Source: Chlorocebus sabaeus
Lineage: Eukaryota > Chordata > Mammalia > Primates > Cercopithecidae
DNA: 64,000 nucleotides
Assembly (NCBI RefSeq): GCF_047675955.1
Contig: NC_132923.1
Location: 87,517,637 to 87,581,636, forward strand
Reading direction: 5' to 3'
In this document: positions 1 through 10,860 of the stretch, in pieces
Numbering within the stretch: position 1 is the first letter of the stretch
Layout of the letters: each line of letters begins with the position of its first letter
The notes under the pieces: model-generated
Databases searched by the model: none
What the model saw: only the letters and a program-made list of their open reading frames with translations
Told to the model about the DNA's origin: nothing
Translations under genes and position numbers: made by a program

Positions 1-290
1 TTCAACACCCATTCATGATTTAAAAGAAAAAAAATCTCAGAAAATTAGGAATAAAAAGAAATTTCCTCAACTTGATAAAGAACATCTACAGAAAACCTCT
101 AGCTTACATTGGTACTTAATGGTGAGAAATGGAATGTTTTTTCCTCAAGATGAGGAGCAAGGAAAGGATGTCTCCCCCGAAAACTCCCATGTACCATTGT
201 AAGTATGGGAAGTCCTAGCTATTGTGACAGGACCAGAAAAGGGAATACAAGGTATACAGTTTTGAAAGGAATAAAAAGCAAGTTGTCTAC
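1..290 (+). mobile_element. L1 ORF2 fragment
   Basis: Matches the sense strand of the L1 reverse-transcriptase coding region: CATTCATGATT, CTTGATAAAGAACATCTACA and TACTTAATGGTGAGAAA are familiar L1 words. It starts before the window and is full of small indels and stops. It is an old L1M/L1PB-type copy. Confidence 0.85.
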
Positions 291-361
291 TAAAAATGAA
301 CAAAATGTTTTTACTGTATGAACTAAAGTAATATCAATTGTAACTAATTTCACATATTGCC

Positions 362-465
362 ATACTATTTACAACATGTTTTCATTGACACTATCTTATT
401 TAAGCCATTGAGTTAGATGAGACAGATATTTATTTCTCTTCCCTAAAGAAGAGAGGTAGTTAATT
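362..465 (-). mobile_element. MIR-like fragment
   Basis: Weak resemblance to the reverse of the MIR core and 3' part (ACATGTTTTCA... TTTAAGCC... GAGGTAGTTAAT). Highly diverged. Confidence 0.35.
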
Positions 466-504
466 TAATCCCCATCTACAGTAGTAATGTTTAATAGTAA
501 AGGC

Positions 505-640
505 TATGTAATCAGATCTTATTTTGAGTTCTAGTCTACCACAAGCTGTGTTACCTTAGGCATGTTATTAAACCTCTAGACATCTTTCCTCATCTGTAAA
601 GGGGGGAAAGTAAGATCCATTTCAGAAAAATAGTTTCAAG
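505..640 (+). mobile_element. MIR
   Basis: Has the tRNA-derived/core order of MIR: AGTTCTAGTCTACCACAAGC, GTTACCTTAGGCATGTTATT, then CCTCATCTGTAAAGGGG. Confidence 0.8.
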
Positions 641-696
641 TAACAAATGATATTTCAATCCAGACATCTCATATACTAGCTTTATAACCTATGCCA

Positions 697-845
697 AGTT
701 ACTTACAATTCTAGCCTGTTTTTTCAACTGTGATATGGGAATATTGATACAGCCTACTTTTGGATTTTGTTTTTTAGGATTAAACTAGAAAATGTGTGTA
801 AAGCACTTATTATGGCCTGTTACACAATAAAGACTTAGTAAATGG
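697..845 (+). mobile_element. MIR
   Basis: A second MIR in the same direction: CCAAGTTACTTAC, a T-rich 'CAACTGTGATATGGG', GTGTAAAGCACTTA and a 3' end resembling CAATAAAGACTTAGTAAATG. Confidence 0.7.
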
Positions 846-1189
846 CAATGCCATTGTTTGTGTTTGATGATAATGCAAGTAACTGAGGGAAGGGTGTGGG
901 CAAAAGAAGAAGGATCAGAAGAGTAGAGAAGTCAGGACCCACACACAAGTGGCTAGATTGCAGGGGATTATGAATGTCAGACTAAGGCAGAGAAGACATG
1001 GAAGATTTAGAACCTTGGAGAAAAATGATTCAAAGAAAGTTTCTGTTGCTGCTATATGCCAACGCAGTCTTCGTGGAGATTAAGCTCCCATGTCAGAAAA
1101 CTTGTGAAGAGTTAAAACTCCAGTGATGTATTCTTGCTTATAATTTCCCATCAAGTTTTGCCCTCTGCTTTTTCCCAGACAGCCTATTT
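846..1189. other. unassigned intron sequence
   Basis: A/G-rich 880-1050. No repeat family, splice-flanked exon or RNA gene recognised. Confidence 0.5.
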
Positions 1190-1236
1190 TCAAGAAGGAG
1201 GAGGGAGGGAAGGAGGGAGGGAGGAAGGAGAGGCCA
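1190..1236. repeat. GA-rich low-complexity tract
   Basis: Interrupted (GGAGG/GGGA)n purine run. It creates spurious Arg/Gly/Glu-rich short open frames on + and Pro/Ser/Leu-rich ones on the - strand. Confidence 0.85.
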
Positions 1237-2215
1237 GGCACCCCACAATGATCCAGGGCCACTGGGAGGCAGTGCCAGCACCTGCTGTTGTTCAGGGAGT
1301 AAGATGCAGCCCTGATTTAGCATGATTGCTGCTGAAAGTCCTTGGAGCCTGGCCAGCTTGTATCCTTCCTGGGGTTCTTATTTTGCAATCTGTTTGCAAA
1401 TAGAAGGAATGTTGCCAATTTGACTGGGGCATAGAATCCAGCAGAGATGATGATGGTAATAACTCTGCAGTAGCTGGGCACTGAAACCATCAGGGAACCT
1501 TGGGGGAGGGGGGAGATCTGTTGCTTTCAATAACAATTCTTGGCCCTAATGGCCTTAGGGTGATAGGTGGGACTTTCAGCCCATTCTCCTCCTGGGCCAG
1601 CATCTGTTCCTTGGATTAAAGAAAAGACTGCCATTCTCTACAGAAATAAAGACCCACTTGTTTGGTATGAGCAAAGTTGTCCCTGGCCCAGGTTGACCTC
1701 TTCTGACAGGGCAAGGAAGTAGTAGAGATGGACGGGACCCTGAAAGGAATTTACAGAAGTGTGAGCTTTGCCAGGTCTGTGTGTTACTGCTTGGAGAGGC
1801 TGGCTCAGGATGCCAGGTTAGGCTAGCAAATTCAAAGGCAGACGTTCCTGCCTACACAGCAGCCTCCTGGCCGGAAGTTGGGGGTGGATCCAGATGGGAA
1901 TCATATGCCTGTGCCATGTGTGTTTGCATTGGAGGTGAAAAGAATCTCATGGCTGACAACTTTCTTAGGGCTCTGTGCAGAATTCACAGCATGAGGAGTG
2001 AGAAAGCTGCTAGGGTGATTCTGTGCCTTGAATTTTAGGAAATCATAATAGTCTTAGGTACTTGGACTGAACCTGGGCCTGTCATCTAATTGGATGTCAG
2101 ATTAGGAAACTGGACCACTCAAAAAAAGTCTACTTTTTCTTGTCACATGAGGAAAAACTGTCCGATGCCACTGTTTTATGCTTTTTCAGTTTCCGTCCTT
2201 CCTTTCCATTCCAAG
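1237..2215. other. unassigned intron sequence
   Basis: About 1 kb of near-average base composition with no repeat family recognised. The short open frame 1781-2038 has no flanking splice sites in frame and no recognisable product. Being free of old repeats, it is a plausible place for conserved non-coding sequence, but nothing specific is seen. Confidence 0.4.
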
Positions 2216-2217
2216 AA

Positions 2218-2368
2218 TCAAATTCAGTGAATGTTTAAGCACCTACTGAATGCTATAAACCAAGTGCTACAGGAAGCAAGAGTCATTATCTTCATCTAGA
2301 TAAGAAACTGAGATTGGTCACATAGCTAGTAAGTGGCAGAATCAGTATTCTCTATTCCACAGCTTACC
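2218..2368 (-). mobile_element. MIR
   Basis: Reverse-strand MIR: GCACCTACTGAATGCTATAA, AAACTGAGATTGGTCACATA and GCTAGTAAGTGGCAGAATCA in the usual order. Confidence 0.8.
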
Positions 2369-2369
2369 T

Positions 2370-2668
2370 CTCCAGCTTCATCCCTTGCAATTTCCCTGGC
2401 ATATTCTACATTCTAGCTGTATTGAACTGCTCTTAATTTCTTGAGCACTCTTTCTTTAACCTGTGTTTTTCACACAGACTTTTCTATCTGTCTGTAACTC
2501 TCTCCTGCCTCCTGGCTTCTCACCACTCCTAGCTTCCTGCTCTCAGTCTGTTTTTGAATAAATCCTACTCATCCTTCAGATCTCAGCACAGCTATTACTA
2601 ACTTCAGGGAGCTTGTATCTGGCACATAGTATGAACTCAATAAATGTTTTAAAAATAAGTGAATGAAG
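2370..2668 (+). mobile_element. L2 3' end
   Basis: L2-type 3' region: CTACTCATCCTTCAGATCTC, then CTGGCACATAGTATGAACTC and AATAAATG with a GAATGAA tail. Confidence 0.75.
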
Positions 2669-3244
2669 CAAGTTTCTCTTGGCCAGATGTGAGACAATGG
2701 AATATAAACTAGGGATCGACAAAAATGAGAAAAGCCAGAAGATGGAAGTTACAGTTTGGAGAAATTAAGCTAAAGGAATGAGCTGCCTTGGATTTTATGG
2801 AATGCTTTCGGCCTTGAGCATAGGCAGAGAAGGAACCATTAAAAATGCTGACCAACCAAGATATTTATGGTAAGATATTGGGTCTTTTTTTACTTTAGGT
2901 TCAGATCTAATGTGGAGTCTAATGTACCACTTGGTTAAAAGGTCCTATTATCTTCTGCAAAAGCAACAACATATTTTTCTAGAATCTTCACTGCATTTAT
3001 GACATTGACTGAAGTTGCTTCTGCCAGTGTTGACACAGAAGAGCCTCTGCCTTAACTAAGTTTATCTCCCAAGAAATTATTCCTTTACATTCTGGCAGCT
3101 AGGTACCTATTTTTCATGTTGATAAACCCAAAGTACTCAATTCAATTTCTCTGAAGGTTTTATCCTCCTATCTTCCCATTACAGGCAACTCACAGGGCCA
3201 TGACCTTTTCATGGGGAAGTTGTTACATAAGAATATTTTAAAAT
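2669..3244. other. unassigned intron sequence
   Basis: No family, exon or RNA gene recognised; AT-rich from 2860. Confidence 0.5.
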
Positions 3245-3365
3245 CTCAGAGTCACAGACTGTTAGAATTATTAGAGACCTTAAAAATCATTTAGACATAC
3301 TCCTAACAATGAGAATGAAGTCACAGAGAAAGTAATGGTTGATTAACTAGGGTCTCCTGACTCTT
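3245..3365. mobile_element. ancient repeat, family uncertain
   Basis: Resembles the common mammalian repeat that reads 'group of leading T/A, ...GAGACCTTAAAAATCATTTAG...GTCACAGAGA'. Probably MIR-related. Too diverged to name. Confidence 0.3.
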
Positions 3366-3477
3366 TTGTTTGGAACTTTTTCTGTGATACCTTAACCATA
3401 GTCCAGTAGTCACTAAATTTGAGAATTTGGGGTAGAGGGACAAGGAGGATGCGCTCAACTGCACAATTAGAGTTATC

Positions 3478-3700
3478 AGAACTATCACTGGCTTTCAAGT
3501 CAGACACACTCAAGTTTGAATCCTGGTTCCACCTCTACAAGCTTCGTGACCTCAGGAATGTGACTTGATTTCTCTGAACCTCCATTTTCTCAACTGTATA
3601 ATAGAGATATTGATGTTCACATTGCAGCACAGTTGTTAGGAATAATGCTGATAAACACAGAATGCCTAATAGTAGGCATTAGCTATCATCTATTGCAGTA
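3478..3700 (+). mobile_element. MIR, near full length
   Basis: TTGAATCCTGGTTCCACCTC (box-B-like part of the tRNA head), the core GTGACCTCAGGAATGTGACT, TCTCAACTGTATAATAG, and a tail TAATAGTAGGCATTAGCTAT. Confidence 0.85.
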
Positions 3701-4150
3701 GATGGCATTTTTTAATTAAAGATGTTTTAACAAAAGTGGGATAATTGAAACATTTTTGAGGATCTTAGTTGACAAACCATTTATCTCAATAATACACAAT
3801 TACTCTGGTACATTTCAGCAACTTGTAGTTGCCATTCTTTAGACAAAGATACTTTGTCACAGAAAGTCATCAGTGGGTGATGTTTGGGCTTTCTTTACTT
3901 TGCTTTAGAGTCACTACTGTGACTCCAAGTTGCTATGTAGGCTTGAACACTTCAGAGTTAGAATTGCAGTAAACTATAGATGTCTTGCTGTGTTAGAGTC
4001 TTTGAACAGTTAGGTGAACTGCTAAAATCTCCTGAGATTTGACATAAATAGAGTTCTGGGGAGTGAGGCCTACCAACTAAAGAGACAAAGGGCTACACTT
4101 GGGCATTTTCCATTGGAGAGTCACAGAAGCTCCTTAAACGTAATCTAACG
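3701..4150. other. unassigned intron sequence
   Basis: Nothing recognised. Confidence 0.5.
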
Positions 4151-4154
4151 GTAG

Positions 4155-4268
4155 TATTTTCTGGGGTAATAGAAGCAATACTGGACTTGAAATTAGGAAG
4201 CCTGGGCTCCAGTGCCATCTTTTTCACTGAATATGTTCTGATCCTAGACAGGTTGTTTAGTCTTACTT
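4155..4268 (+). mobile_element. MIR head
   Basis: AATACTGGACTTGAAATTAG, GAAGCCTGGGCTCCAGTGCC and GATCCTAGACAGGTTG correspond to the 5' half of MIR. Confidence 0.6.
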
Positions 4269-4274
4269 CTTACT

Positions 4275-4680
4275 TCCTAGTTTGATTCTAGGTTCCTCCA
4301 CTACACTATGTTGTTTCATATCTCTACCTATATTCATAGTTTTTCTGTCTAAAATGTTTTATATTATCCCAAATCCCCAAACTTTACCAGGAACTCTTAC
4401 CTTTCCTCAAAGTCTTAAGTCAGAGAGAGCCTTCTTTAGGAAAACATCCCTGATCTATCAGGCTGGGATTGGTCCTTTCCTCTGTGATCCCAGAGGCTCC
4501 ACTTTGTCACTCCGCCATGTTCTGGTAACACTGCATTGTAAATAAGTATTTACATCCACCTCTTCTGTAACCTACTGTGAGGTCCTGGAGAGTGGGGGTA
4601 CATAACATTTTTTGTTATATCCTCAGTGCTCATACTCTAGTATGTACAAGGTGGAACTCTAACAGAAACTGAATGAAGAA
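4275..4680 (+). mobile_element. L2 3' region
   Basis: Typical L2 landmarks: GGAAAACATCCCTGATCTAT (the 'aagccttccctgat' site), CTGTGAGGTCCTGGAGAGTG and TATCCTCAGTGCTCATACTC. Confidence 0.75.
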
Positions 4681-4769
4681 TAGGATTTGGGTGGGTGGAA
4701 GGGAGAAATCCAGGGAGACTTAAGCGATGAGAATGAAGACATGGATGCTGGAATGAGTAACAGTTATAC

Positions 4770-5215
4770 ATTCAATTAATTTATTTATTCATGGATTCAC
4801 TTATGCATTCATGCATTTATTCATTTATTTAGCAAACATTACAACAGGAGCCTACTGAATGCCAGGGTACAAAGAAAAATAAAGTCTTATCCTTAAGAAT
4901 GTTCCATTTTGGAGGATGAGGGATACAGACAAGTAAACAAGTATTTTACAATACAGCATGATGACTGCTGTGATAGGATGCACAGGTTGCAGAGGGAGAA
5001 AAGAGGAGGTACCTATGTGAGTTTGAGGATTAAATAAAGCTCCTCGGAGGAAATGACACCTCAGCTGAGTCTCAGAACATGCGTAGGAGTGAACCAGGCT
5101 GGCAGAGGAGGAAAAGCATTCTAGAGCTATGTTGGGGCTGTTGAAGAGCCAGATCTGGCAGAAATAGAGAGCTTAGTCTGGAAAAGCTGGGCTACATGAG
5201 GTTGGAGAGATTGAC
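4770..5215 (-). mobile_element. L2 3' region
   Basis: Starts with the reversed TGAA-type tail (TTCA/TTTA repeats, 4770-4830), then GCCTACTGAATGCCAGGGTA, ATACAGACAAGTAAACAAG, GGAAATGACACCTCAGCTGA and GGAAAAGCATTCTAGA, the standard reverse-strand L2 order. Confidence 0.85.
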
Positions 5216-5638
5216 TTAGTGACATAGGATTCAAAACCATATTTAGATGTGGGAAAGCACAATTAAACTCAAAATTGGGGTGCTCTCATAGACATGCCAC
5301 AGTTGGCAGAGAGAATCAGTTTGGAAAGACTTAGCTGATGTTGAATTGGTCTGATCCTGTAGCAGTCCCTCATCTACTTTAAACAAAAACTTAGAGGAAA
5401 GTTTTCTATTAGGAAGAATTGTTCTGTTTTGGAAAGAGAATGACCTCAGTTTATTTCCCGTGATGTGTTCCACAAGCATATTCTTAGAATACAACTTCTA
5501 GCATGTAGTTTCATTTGCCCAGCGGGATCCATGTGGATTTCTGAAGTTTCCAAAAACCAAACTAAGGATAAGTATTTCAAAAATCATCTGCAGGAAATGT
5601 AGTCTCCCTGCTGTAACATTGGGAGTTACATACCATTA
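5216..5638. other. unassigned intron sequence
   Basis: Nothing recognised. The minus open frame 5243-5494 has no supporting signals. Confidence 0.5.
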
Positions 5639-5639
5639 A

Positions 5640-5765
5640 TATCAATTTTATATGTGAAGGAACAAAAACTCAAGCACTTTAAATGACTTTTCCAAAATCA
5701 TGCAACTAAGTGACATAGTACACAGATTTTCCTTCTCTCATTCCCATGCTTTCTCTAGTGCTTCA
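5640..5765 (-). mobile_element. MIR fragment
   Basis: GTGAAGGAACAAAAACTCAA, AAAATCATGCAACTAAGTGA and a T/C-rich end fit reverse-strand MIR. Confidence 0.6.
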
Positions 5766-6274
5766 TAAATTGTGTGTCTCTAAACTTCAGGAACTCTGCT
5801 GTTGGCATTTCTATTCCTTTAAAACTGTAGAGGGTAAAACATTCAGTTGACATTTAGATTTAGTTCTCCTCTAGAGCTGAAAAATCATATATGTGTCTAC
5901 TAATAGGGCTTTGTAATTCAGCTTTAGTTTTTTTTTTTGTTGGTCCTGGTATAAAATATCCTGTTGTCCTAATTAAAGCACTGGCTTACCTCTCACTACA
6001 GAAATTTTCAATGAAACTGCCTACCATTCAAAATAATTTATGGTCTTTCAAATATTTTTCTCCATTAAACTGTTAACAACTATTTCTACATACGTTGTAT
6101 ATTATCTTGAGCTTTTAGTGCTGTTTTTAGTGTTGATCTACTGTTGTTAAGGAGATATTACAACATTTCTAATTAACCAGTAAAAGTTGTCCATAGAGTT
6201 ACAGACACTTAGTGCTCAAAGAGACATTAACAACTGCATATTCAGAATCTCCTCAGGGAGTCATAAATATTAGT
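5766..6274. other. unassigned intron sequence
   Basis: AT-rich; nothing recognised. Confidence 0.5.
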
Positions 6275-6372
6275 GGGAAATTTTTTTGAAACTTTTTTTA
6301 TTGGAGACCATATATACAGTAAAATGCCCAAATTTTATGTATATAGCTCAATGAATTTTTATAAATAAATAG
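6275..6372 (-). mobile_element. L1M 3' end, first part
   Basis: TTTTTTTATTGGAGACCATA, AAAATGCCCAAATTTTATGT and CTCAATGAATTTTTATAAA are the reversed L1M 3' UTR. The element resumes at 8101 after an LTR insertion. Confidence 0.75.
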
Positions 6373-6994
6373 TGTTATAGGATCCTTGGGTTGTTGCTTT
6401 TCTGGCCAGAAACCTCTGTGGCCAGTGGCACCTTTGCTGGAGTTTTGCTCAGGTCTGCTGGGCTCATGCTGCACTCGGCAGACTGCACTCGGTTCATGCT
6501 ACTGGCTTGGATCCTATGCCTGCCAAGGGCAAGCCAGGTGTGGAGTGGCAAGGGCTGTGTGAGTGAATAAGCATGGGGTCTGGCCACTGCACACACTCAG
6601 ACATGCCAGCTGCTGTGGTGAGGCGGGCAGCTCCAAGTGCCAGCACAGGTGCTGGCTCTCTGTGTGGCTGTGACTGGACCAGGCACAACACAAGTAGCTT
6701 CCACGGCTGGCACCGGGAAATGTGGTGGAAGCTTGGAGACTCCAGGAAGTGCAGGGCCCCAAAGAGGGAGTCAAAGCCCTGGCTCAGGGAGCTCCCAGGT
6801 CTGGACTCCCCAAAGGACCACAGCTATTCTCTCCTTTTCTTTGCCCGCAACGTGGTAAGCAAGGGATGTATTTCAGTCCTGTTTTTGTTATAGCTCTTTC
6901 AGCCCAACCATTCAGCAGATTCCAAGTTCTTATCGTGTGTCCAGGAAAAATGAGGTACACAGACAAGTGGAGGGTAAGCAAGGCAAAAAGGAGC

Positions 6995-7000
6995 TTTATT
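6995..7000 (-). terminator. LTR polyadenylation signal
   Basis: AATAAA on the minus strand about 280 bases after the predicted start, in the right place for an LTR R/U5 border. Confidence 0.6.
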
Positions 7001-7023
7001 GAGTGACAGAATAGCTCAGAATA

Positions 7024-7300
7024 CCCTGGAGTGGGTAGCTCCTCTCTGCCAACAAGTCATCATGTTGAGTGTTCAGCTCTCAGCAGAGAGGAGGCCCTGG
7101 AGTGGGTAGCTCCTCTCTGCAGCAGGTCATCCTGATGTCTGCAGCTTTCAGTAGAGAGGAGGCTCTAGAGAGGGTAGCTCCTCTCTGCAGCTGGTCATCA
7201 CATGGATTGTTTAGCTCTCAGCAGAGAGGAGGTCCTGTAGTGGGTAACTCCTCTCTGCAGCTAGTCATCCCCATGTCTGCTCAGTTCTGGCTGAGTCCAG
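7024..7300 (-). repeat. 70-bp tandem repeat inside the LTR
   Basis: Four diverged copies begin near 7024, 7095, 7163 and 7233. Each contains GGTAGCTCCTCTCTGC and, in three, CAGAGAGGAGG. The spacing is 71, 68 and 70 bases. It lies between the TATA box and the polyadenylation signal, so within the R region of the LTR. Confidence 0.85.
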
Positions 7301-7302
7301 GG

Positions 7303-7343
7303 CTTTTATGGGCCTCAGAGGGGAGGAGGTGTGCTCTGATTGG
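7303..7343 (-). promoter_or_regulatory. LTR core promoter (CCAAT and TATA boxes)
   Basis: Minus strand: CCAAT at 7339-7343, then CATAAAAG at 7303-7310, about 30 bases downstream. Transcription would start near 7275. Whether it is active is unknown. Confidence 0.6.
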
Positions 7344-8100
7344 CCCATGGGTGGCCATGGGTGGGTCCAGAAAAGGCATTATAAGTTCCCCCTCCAGTCA
7401 GTAGGACTGGCAGCATGGCCCTCAAACTTCAAGCCCTCCCTGGCTTGAAGGTGGGGTCTAACTGGGGAACTGCCCCCTTCTGCCCAGGAACCTGTCTGCC
7501 TGCTGCTGCTGTTCATGACACCCAGGCTTTAGGTGCCAAGGAGTGCCTGCAAACCAGTAAGCTGCCCTCAGCCCTGCCATGGCTTCCTTCCTATGCTTGT
7601 TGGTGCCCAGAGACTGGTGTGGGCTGAAGTGGCAGGGGGCTGGTGTGTCAGCACTGCCTCAAGTGTGTGCACACCTGGCTGCACTGCAACAGCACCCAGG
7701 CTCGGCCCTGGCTTTACTCCGAGATCGGAGTGGGTGACAACAGCAGGGAGAAGCCAGGCAGTGGGAGTAGGCACTTTCAAGCCTAAGAGGGCAGGGGGCC
7801 TTCCTGGGCCCCCAAGAGTGCAGAGAGTCTGCAAACACGGTTTGAGCAGCTGCAGCTGTGCCCAAGGTGGGGGTGGGGCTCCTACCTGCTCTGTAGAGTG
7901 TGAGACCCAGGTCCATAGCCATGGCTTGGGCATCTGCAGCTGCACCCGGGAAGCTCCTGCCTCAACAACTCAGAAGGAGTGGGGCTTCCACTTGTCCCTG
8001 GCTCCCTCTGGCTCTGTGGAGTGTGTAGCCCCAGCCATGCCTCTCTGCTGCACCTGGCATGATGGCAGCAGCCACTCCAGGCAGGCCACTGCTGCCATCA

Positions 8101-8657
8101 CTAGTGTTACCATGATCCTGATCAAAATATAGAATATTGCTGGTTATGCAGAAGACTCCCTGGTTTCTTCTTCCAATTAATACCCTCTAAGATTGCAGAT
8201 ATTCTACAAACTCAGATTTGTTTGCTTGTTCTAAAACTTTCTATAAATGGAATAATACCAGATATACTCTTGTATATGGCTTCTTTTATTCAACAATCTG
8301 TTATCCATATTATTGTGTTTAGCAATAGCTTATTTCTCACTGGTGTGTAATATTGCTATACCACAATCTATTTGATTTTCTGTGATAATATTTCATGTAG
8401 GATTTTTGAGTCTATGTTCATGAAAAACATTGGGCTATTATCCTTTTTTCTTGTAATGTCCTTATCAGGTTTTGGTATCAAGGTTATACTGGCCTCATAA
8501 AATGATTTGGAGAGTGTTCCTTGTTTTCTATTCTCAGAAACACTTTATATAAGAGTCTTCCTAAAATGAATGGGTGAATTTATCAATGAAGCTACCTGGG
8601 TCTAAAATGTCTTGAGAGAAGGTTTAAATTATTAATGTATTATTTTGATAGATAAAC
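8101..8657 (-). mobile_element. L1M, second part
   Basis: Continues the 3' UTR (TGATCAAAATATAGAATATT, TATAAATGGAATAATACCAG), then jumps near 8395 to reverse-transcriptase sequence (CAGGTTTTGGTATCAAGGTT, ACTGGCCTCATAAAATGA). This implies an internal deletion. Confidence 0.75.
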
Positions 8658-9238
8658 AGTCATGCCTTGGTATCTGCAGAGGATTGCTTCCAGGACCTCC
8701 TTGGATACCAAAAATCTGCACATCTGCAAATCTGCTGTAAGCCTTGCAGAACCTGCAGATAAAAGTTAACCCAATCCTATCAGTGGGTTTCATGTCCTGT
8801 GAACACTACTTTTTTTTTCCCTTGCTCTGTTGCCCAGTCTGGAGTGCAGTGGTGGTATTCCCACACTGCAGCCTGAACCTCCTGGGTTCAAGCAATCCTC
8901 CTGCCTCAACCACCAAAGTAGCTGGGACTACAGGCATGTACTACTATGCTTGGCTAATTTTAATAAATTAATTTTTTTTTTTGTAAAAATGGGGTCTCAC
9001 TGTGCTGCCTAGGCTGGTCTTGAAATCCTAGCCTCAAGCAATTCCCCTATCTTGGCCTCTCAAAGTGCTGGAATTACAGGCATCTATGCCAGGCCAGAGT
9101 ACTATGTATTTGATCTGCATTTGGTTGTGGGTGAAAAACTATCCATGTTGAGAGTCAACTTTATTTACTGAAAATATTCACAAATAAGTAGACCTTGGCA
9201 GTCCAAACCCATGTTCAAGGGTCAGCTATAGTACTTTG
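8658..9238 (+). mobile_element. Tigger/MER2-type DNA transposon, split by an Alu
   Basis: The left arm CAGTCATGCCTTGGTATCTG... GGATACCAAAAATCTGCA is the MER2-like terminus. The right arm after the Alu has CAGTCCAAACCCATGTTCAA and GGGTCAGCT, a Tigger-type terminus. The subfamily is uncertain and the two ends may belong to different relatives. Confidence 0.5.
8809..9095 (-). mobile_element. AluJ-type Alu
   Basis: Reverse-strand Alu: T-run, GTTGCCCAGTCTGGAGTGCA, CTCCTGGGTTCAAGCAATCC, middle T-run, GGTCTTGAAATCCTAGCCTC and CAAAGTGCTGGAATTACAGG. Many differences from consensus point to the old J group. Confidence 0.85.
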
Positions 9239-9239
9239 A

Positions 9240-9715
9240 TAGATTTAATTTTTTTTTCCAAATCCTTTCCCCTCCTTAATACAATTATAAACCATGCCCT
9301 TTTGCTGTGCCTTTCTCTAGAGTAAGCAGAGTATATTTCTCTGACCTGTTGATGCTGGGCTTAGACATGTGACTTACTCTAGCCAATAGAATATTAGACT
9401 ATGTGACTCAAGCACTAGCTTTAAGTATGTTTCAGTGATTTTGTTTGGTCTCCTGTCATCTACAATGAGAAGAACTTGTCCTCAGATCACTGCTAAATTC
9501 AGATTGAGGAAGTACTGGGCAGACTAAACCCAACCAAGAAGTCTGGAGCCAACCCTAGCTGATCTCAGACAACATCAGTGGATCTATAGTCAATCTGCAG
9601 ACTTATAAGAGAGGTTGTTATAGGTCACTTAAATTGTAGAATTGCTTATTACATGCCATAGCCTCAGCAAGAGCCTAACATATACAAAGATTATTCAGAT
9701 TTTCCAATTGTTTAC
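9240..9715 (+). mobile_element. old LTR-like repeat (MaLR/MLT1-like)
   Basis: TGCTGTGCCTTTCTCTAGAG, CATGTGACTTACTCTAGCCA and a late TGCTTATTACATGCCATAGC resemble a common MaLR-type LTR. The name is uncertain. Confidence 0.4.
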
Positions 9716-9719
9716 TTCA

Positions 9720-10214
9720 GTACATTGTTTTTTTGAGTAATTTGATGATTTTATTTAAATTTTGAAAAATTTAGGGTGAAGTTTAAATAATGTAATCTTG
9801 GGCAAAGTTTAAATAATGTAATCTTATTTTTTATATTTTTAGGATCAATATTGATGTCCTTTTTAAAAAATTAATATTGATAATTCATATATTTCGCCCT
9901 TTTTATTAAACTGCCTTCTAGGATTTTATTAGTTTCATTAACCTTTTAAAGAAAATCTTTTGGTATTGTTGAGTTTTTTCCATTTTGTTAGTTTTCTGTT
10001 TCATTGACTTTGCCTATATTTACTGTGTTCTTCCTTCTACTTACTTTGGGTTGTTTTGTTTAACTTCATGAGATGAGCTTAGATCATTTATTTTATCCTT
10101 TCTTCTATTCCCATATATGCAATTTAAGGCTATGAATTTCTCTGAATACTCTTAGCTACATCCTACATGTTTTTAAATGTTGTATTTTTATTAGTATTTA
10201 TCTCAGTAAAGATG
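9720..10214 (-). mobile_element. L1M ORF2 fragment
   Basis: Reverse-strand L1 ORF2: AAAGAAAATCTTTTGGTATT, TTCCTTCTACTTACTTTGGG and AAGGCTATGAATTTCTCTGA. Probably the same L1M as 8101-8657, separated by later insertions. Confidence 0.75.
9774..9826. repeat. 26-bp tandem duplication
   Basis: AAGTTTAAATAATGTAATCT occurs twice in tandem, with GGGTG and GGGCA before the two copies. Confidence 0.85.
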
Positions 10215-10615
10215 ATTTTACTTATTTATTTAATAAGTATTTCAGTGAATATATAGGTAGAAAATGTACAGATTATAAATATAAATGTCAATGAACTACA
10301 AAAGTGAACACATACATGTAACCACTATTTGAGCCACACCTCAGAAGCCCTAATTTTTCCTCCTTTCAAATCAGTACCTCTTTTATACTGTCTTCAAACA
10401 CTATAGATTCATCTTGATAGCATTATCTCTTTTTATAAATAGAATCATATAATAGGTTTTCTTTTGTGTCTGGCTTGTCTGGTTTCTTGTGCTCCATATT
10501 TTGTTTCTGAGAATCATGAATATTTTGGCACGTAATTCATTTATTTTCATTACTGCATAGTATGCCAGCATCTGTATGTCATTTCACTATTCCTTTGTTC
10601 TTCAGGATCTAATAT
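10215..10615 (-). mobile_element. L1M 3' end
   Basis: Reversed 3' UTR words: GTGAACACATACATGTAACC, CCTCAGAAGCCCTAATTTTT, ATAAATAGAATCATATAATA and CATTACTGCATAGTATGCCA. Distinct from the preceding ORF2 piece. Confidence 0.7.
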
Positions 10616-10824
10616 GTTATTAAAACCCATCTGTTAAATTCTTCATTTCAGTTATTATATTTTTAATTCTGTAATTTTCATTTGATTCTTTATACAGCAG
10701 TTCCCTAGTAAATTTTTCTGCCTTCCCTCTATTTTGCCAAAAATATTCATTATAATTGTTTTAAAGCACCTGTCAATCACTAAAATATTTGAATGGCCTG
10801 TGGGTCAGATGGTCAGGTTCCTTC

Positions 10825-10860
<36 letters not shown>

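Larger units (their letters stand above)
6373..8100 (-). mobile_element. solo ERV1 LTR, MER52-like
   Basis: A 1.73-kb GC-richer block splits an L1M copy cleanly. Read on the minus strand it begins TG and ends CA. It has CCAAT and TATA boxes, an AATAAA and a long U3, but no proviral interior. The flanks ATAG (6369-6372) and CTAG (8101-8104) may be a 4-bp target duplication with one change. The length, the internal minisatellite and the post-polyA sequence (reversed CACTTGTCTGTGTACCTCAT) suggest MER52 or a relative. The 199-codon frame 7533-8132 and others inside are chance frames. Confidence 0.7.

Noticed and set aside
7533..8132. 199-codon open frame on the + strand
   Set aside because: Lies antisense inside an ERV1 LTR of higher GC content; no domain, no splice signals.
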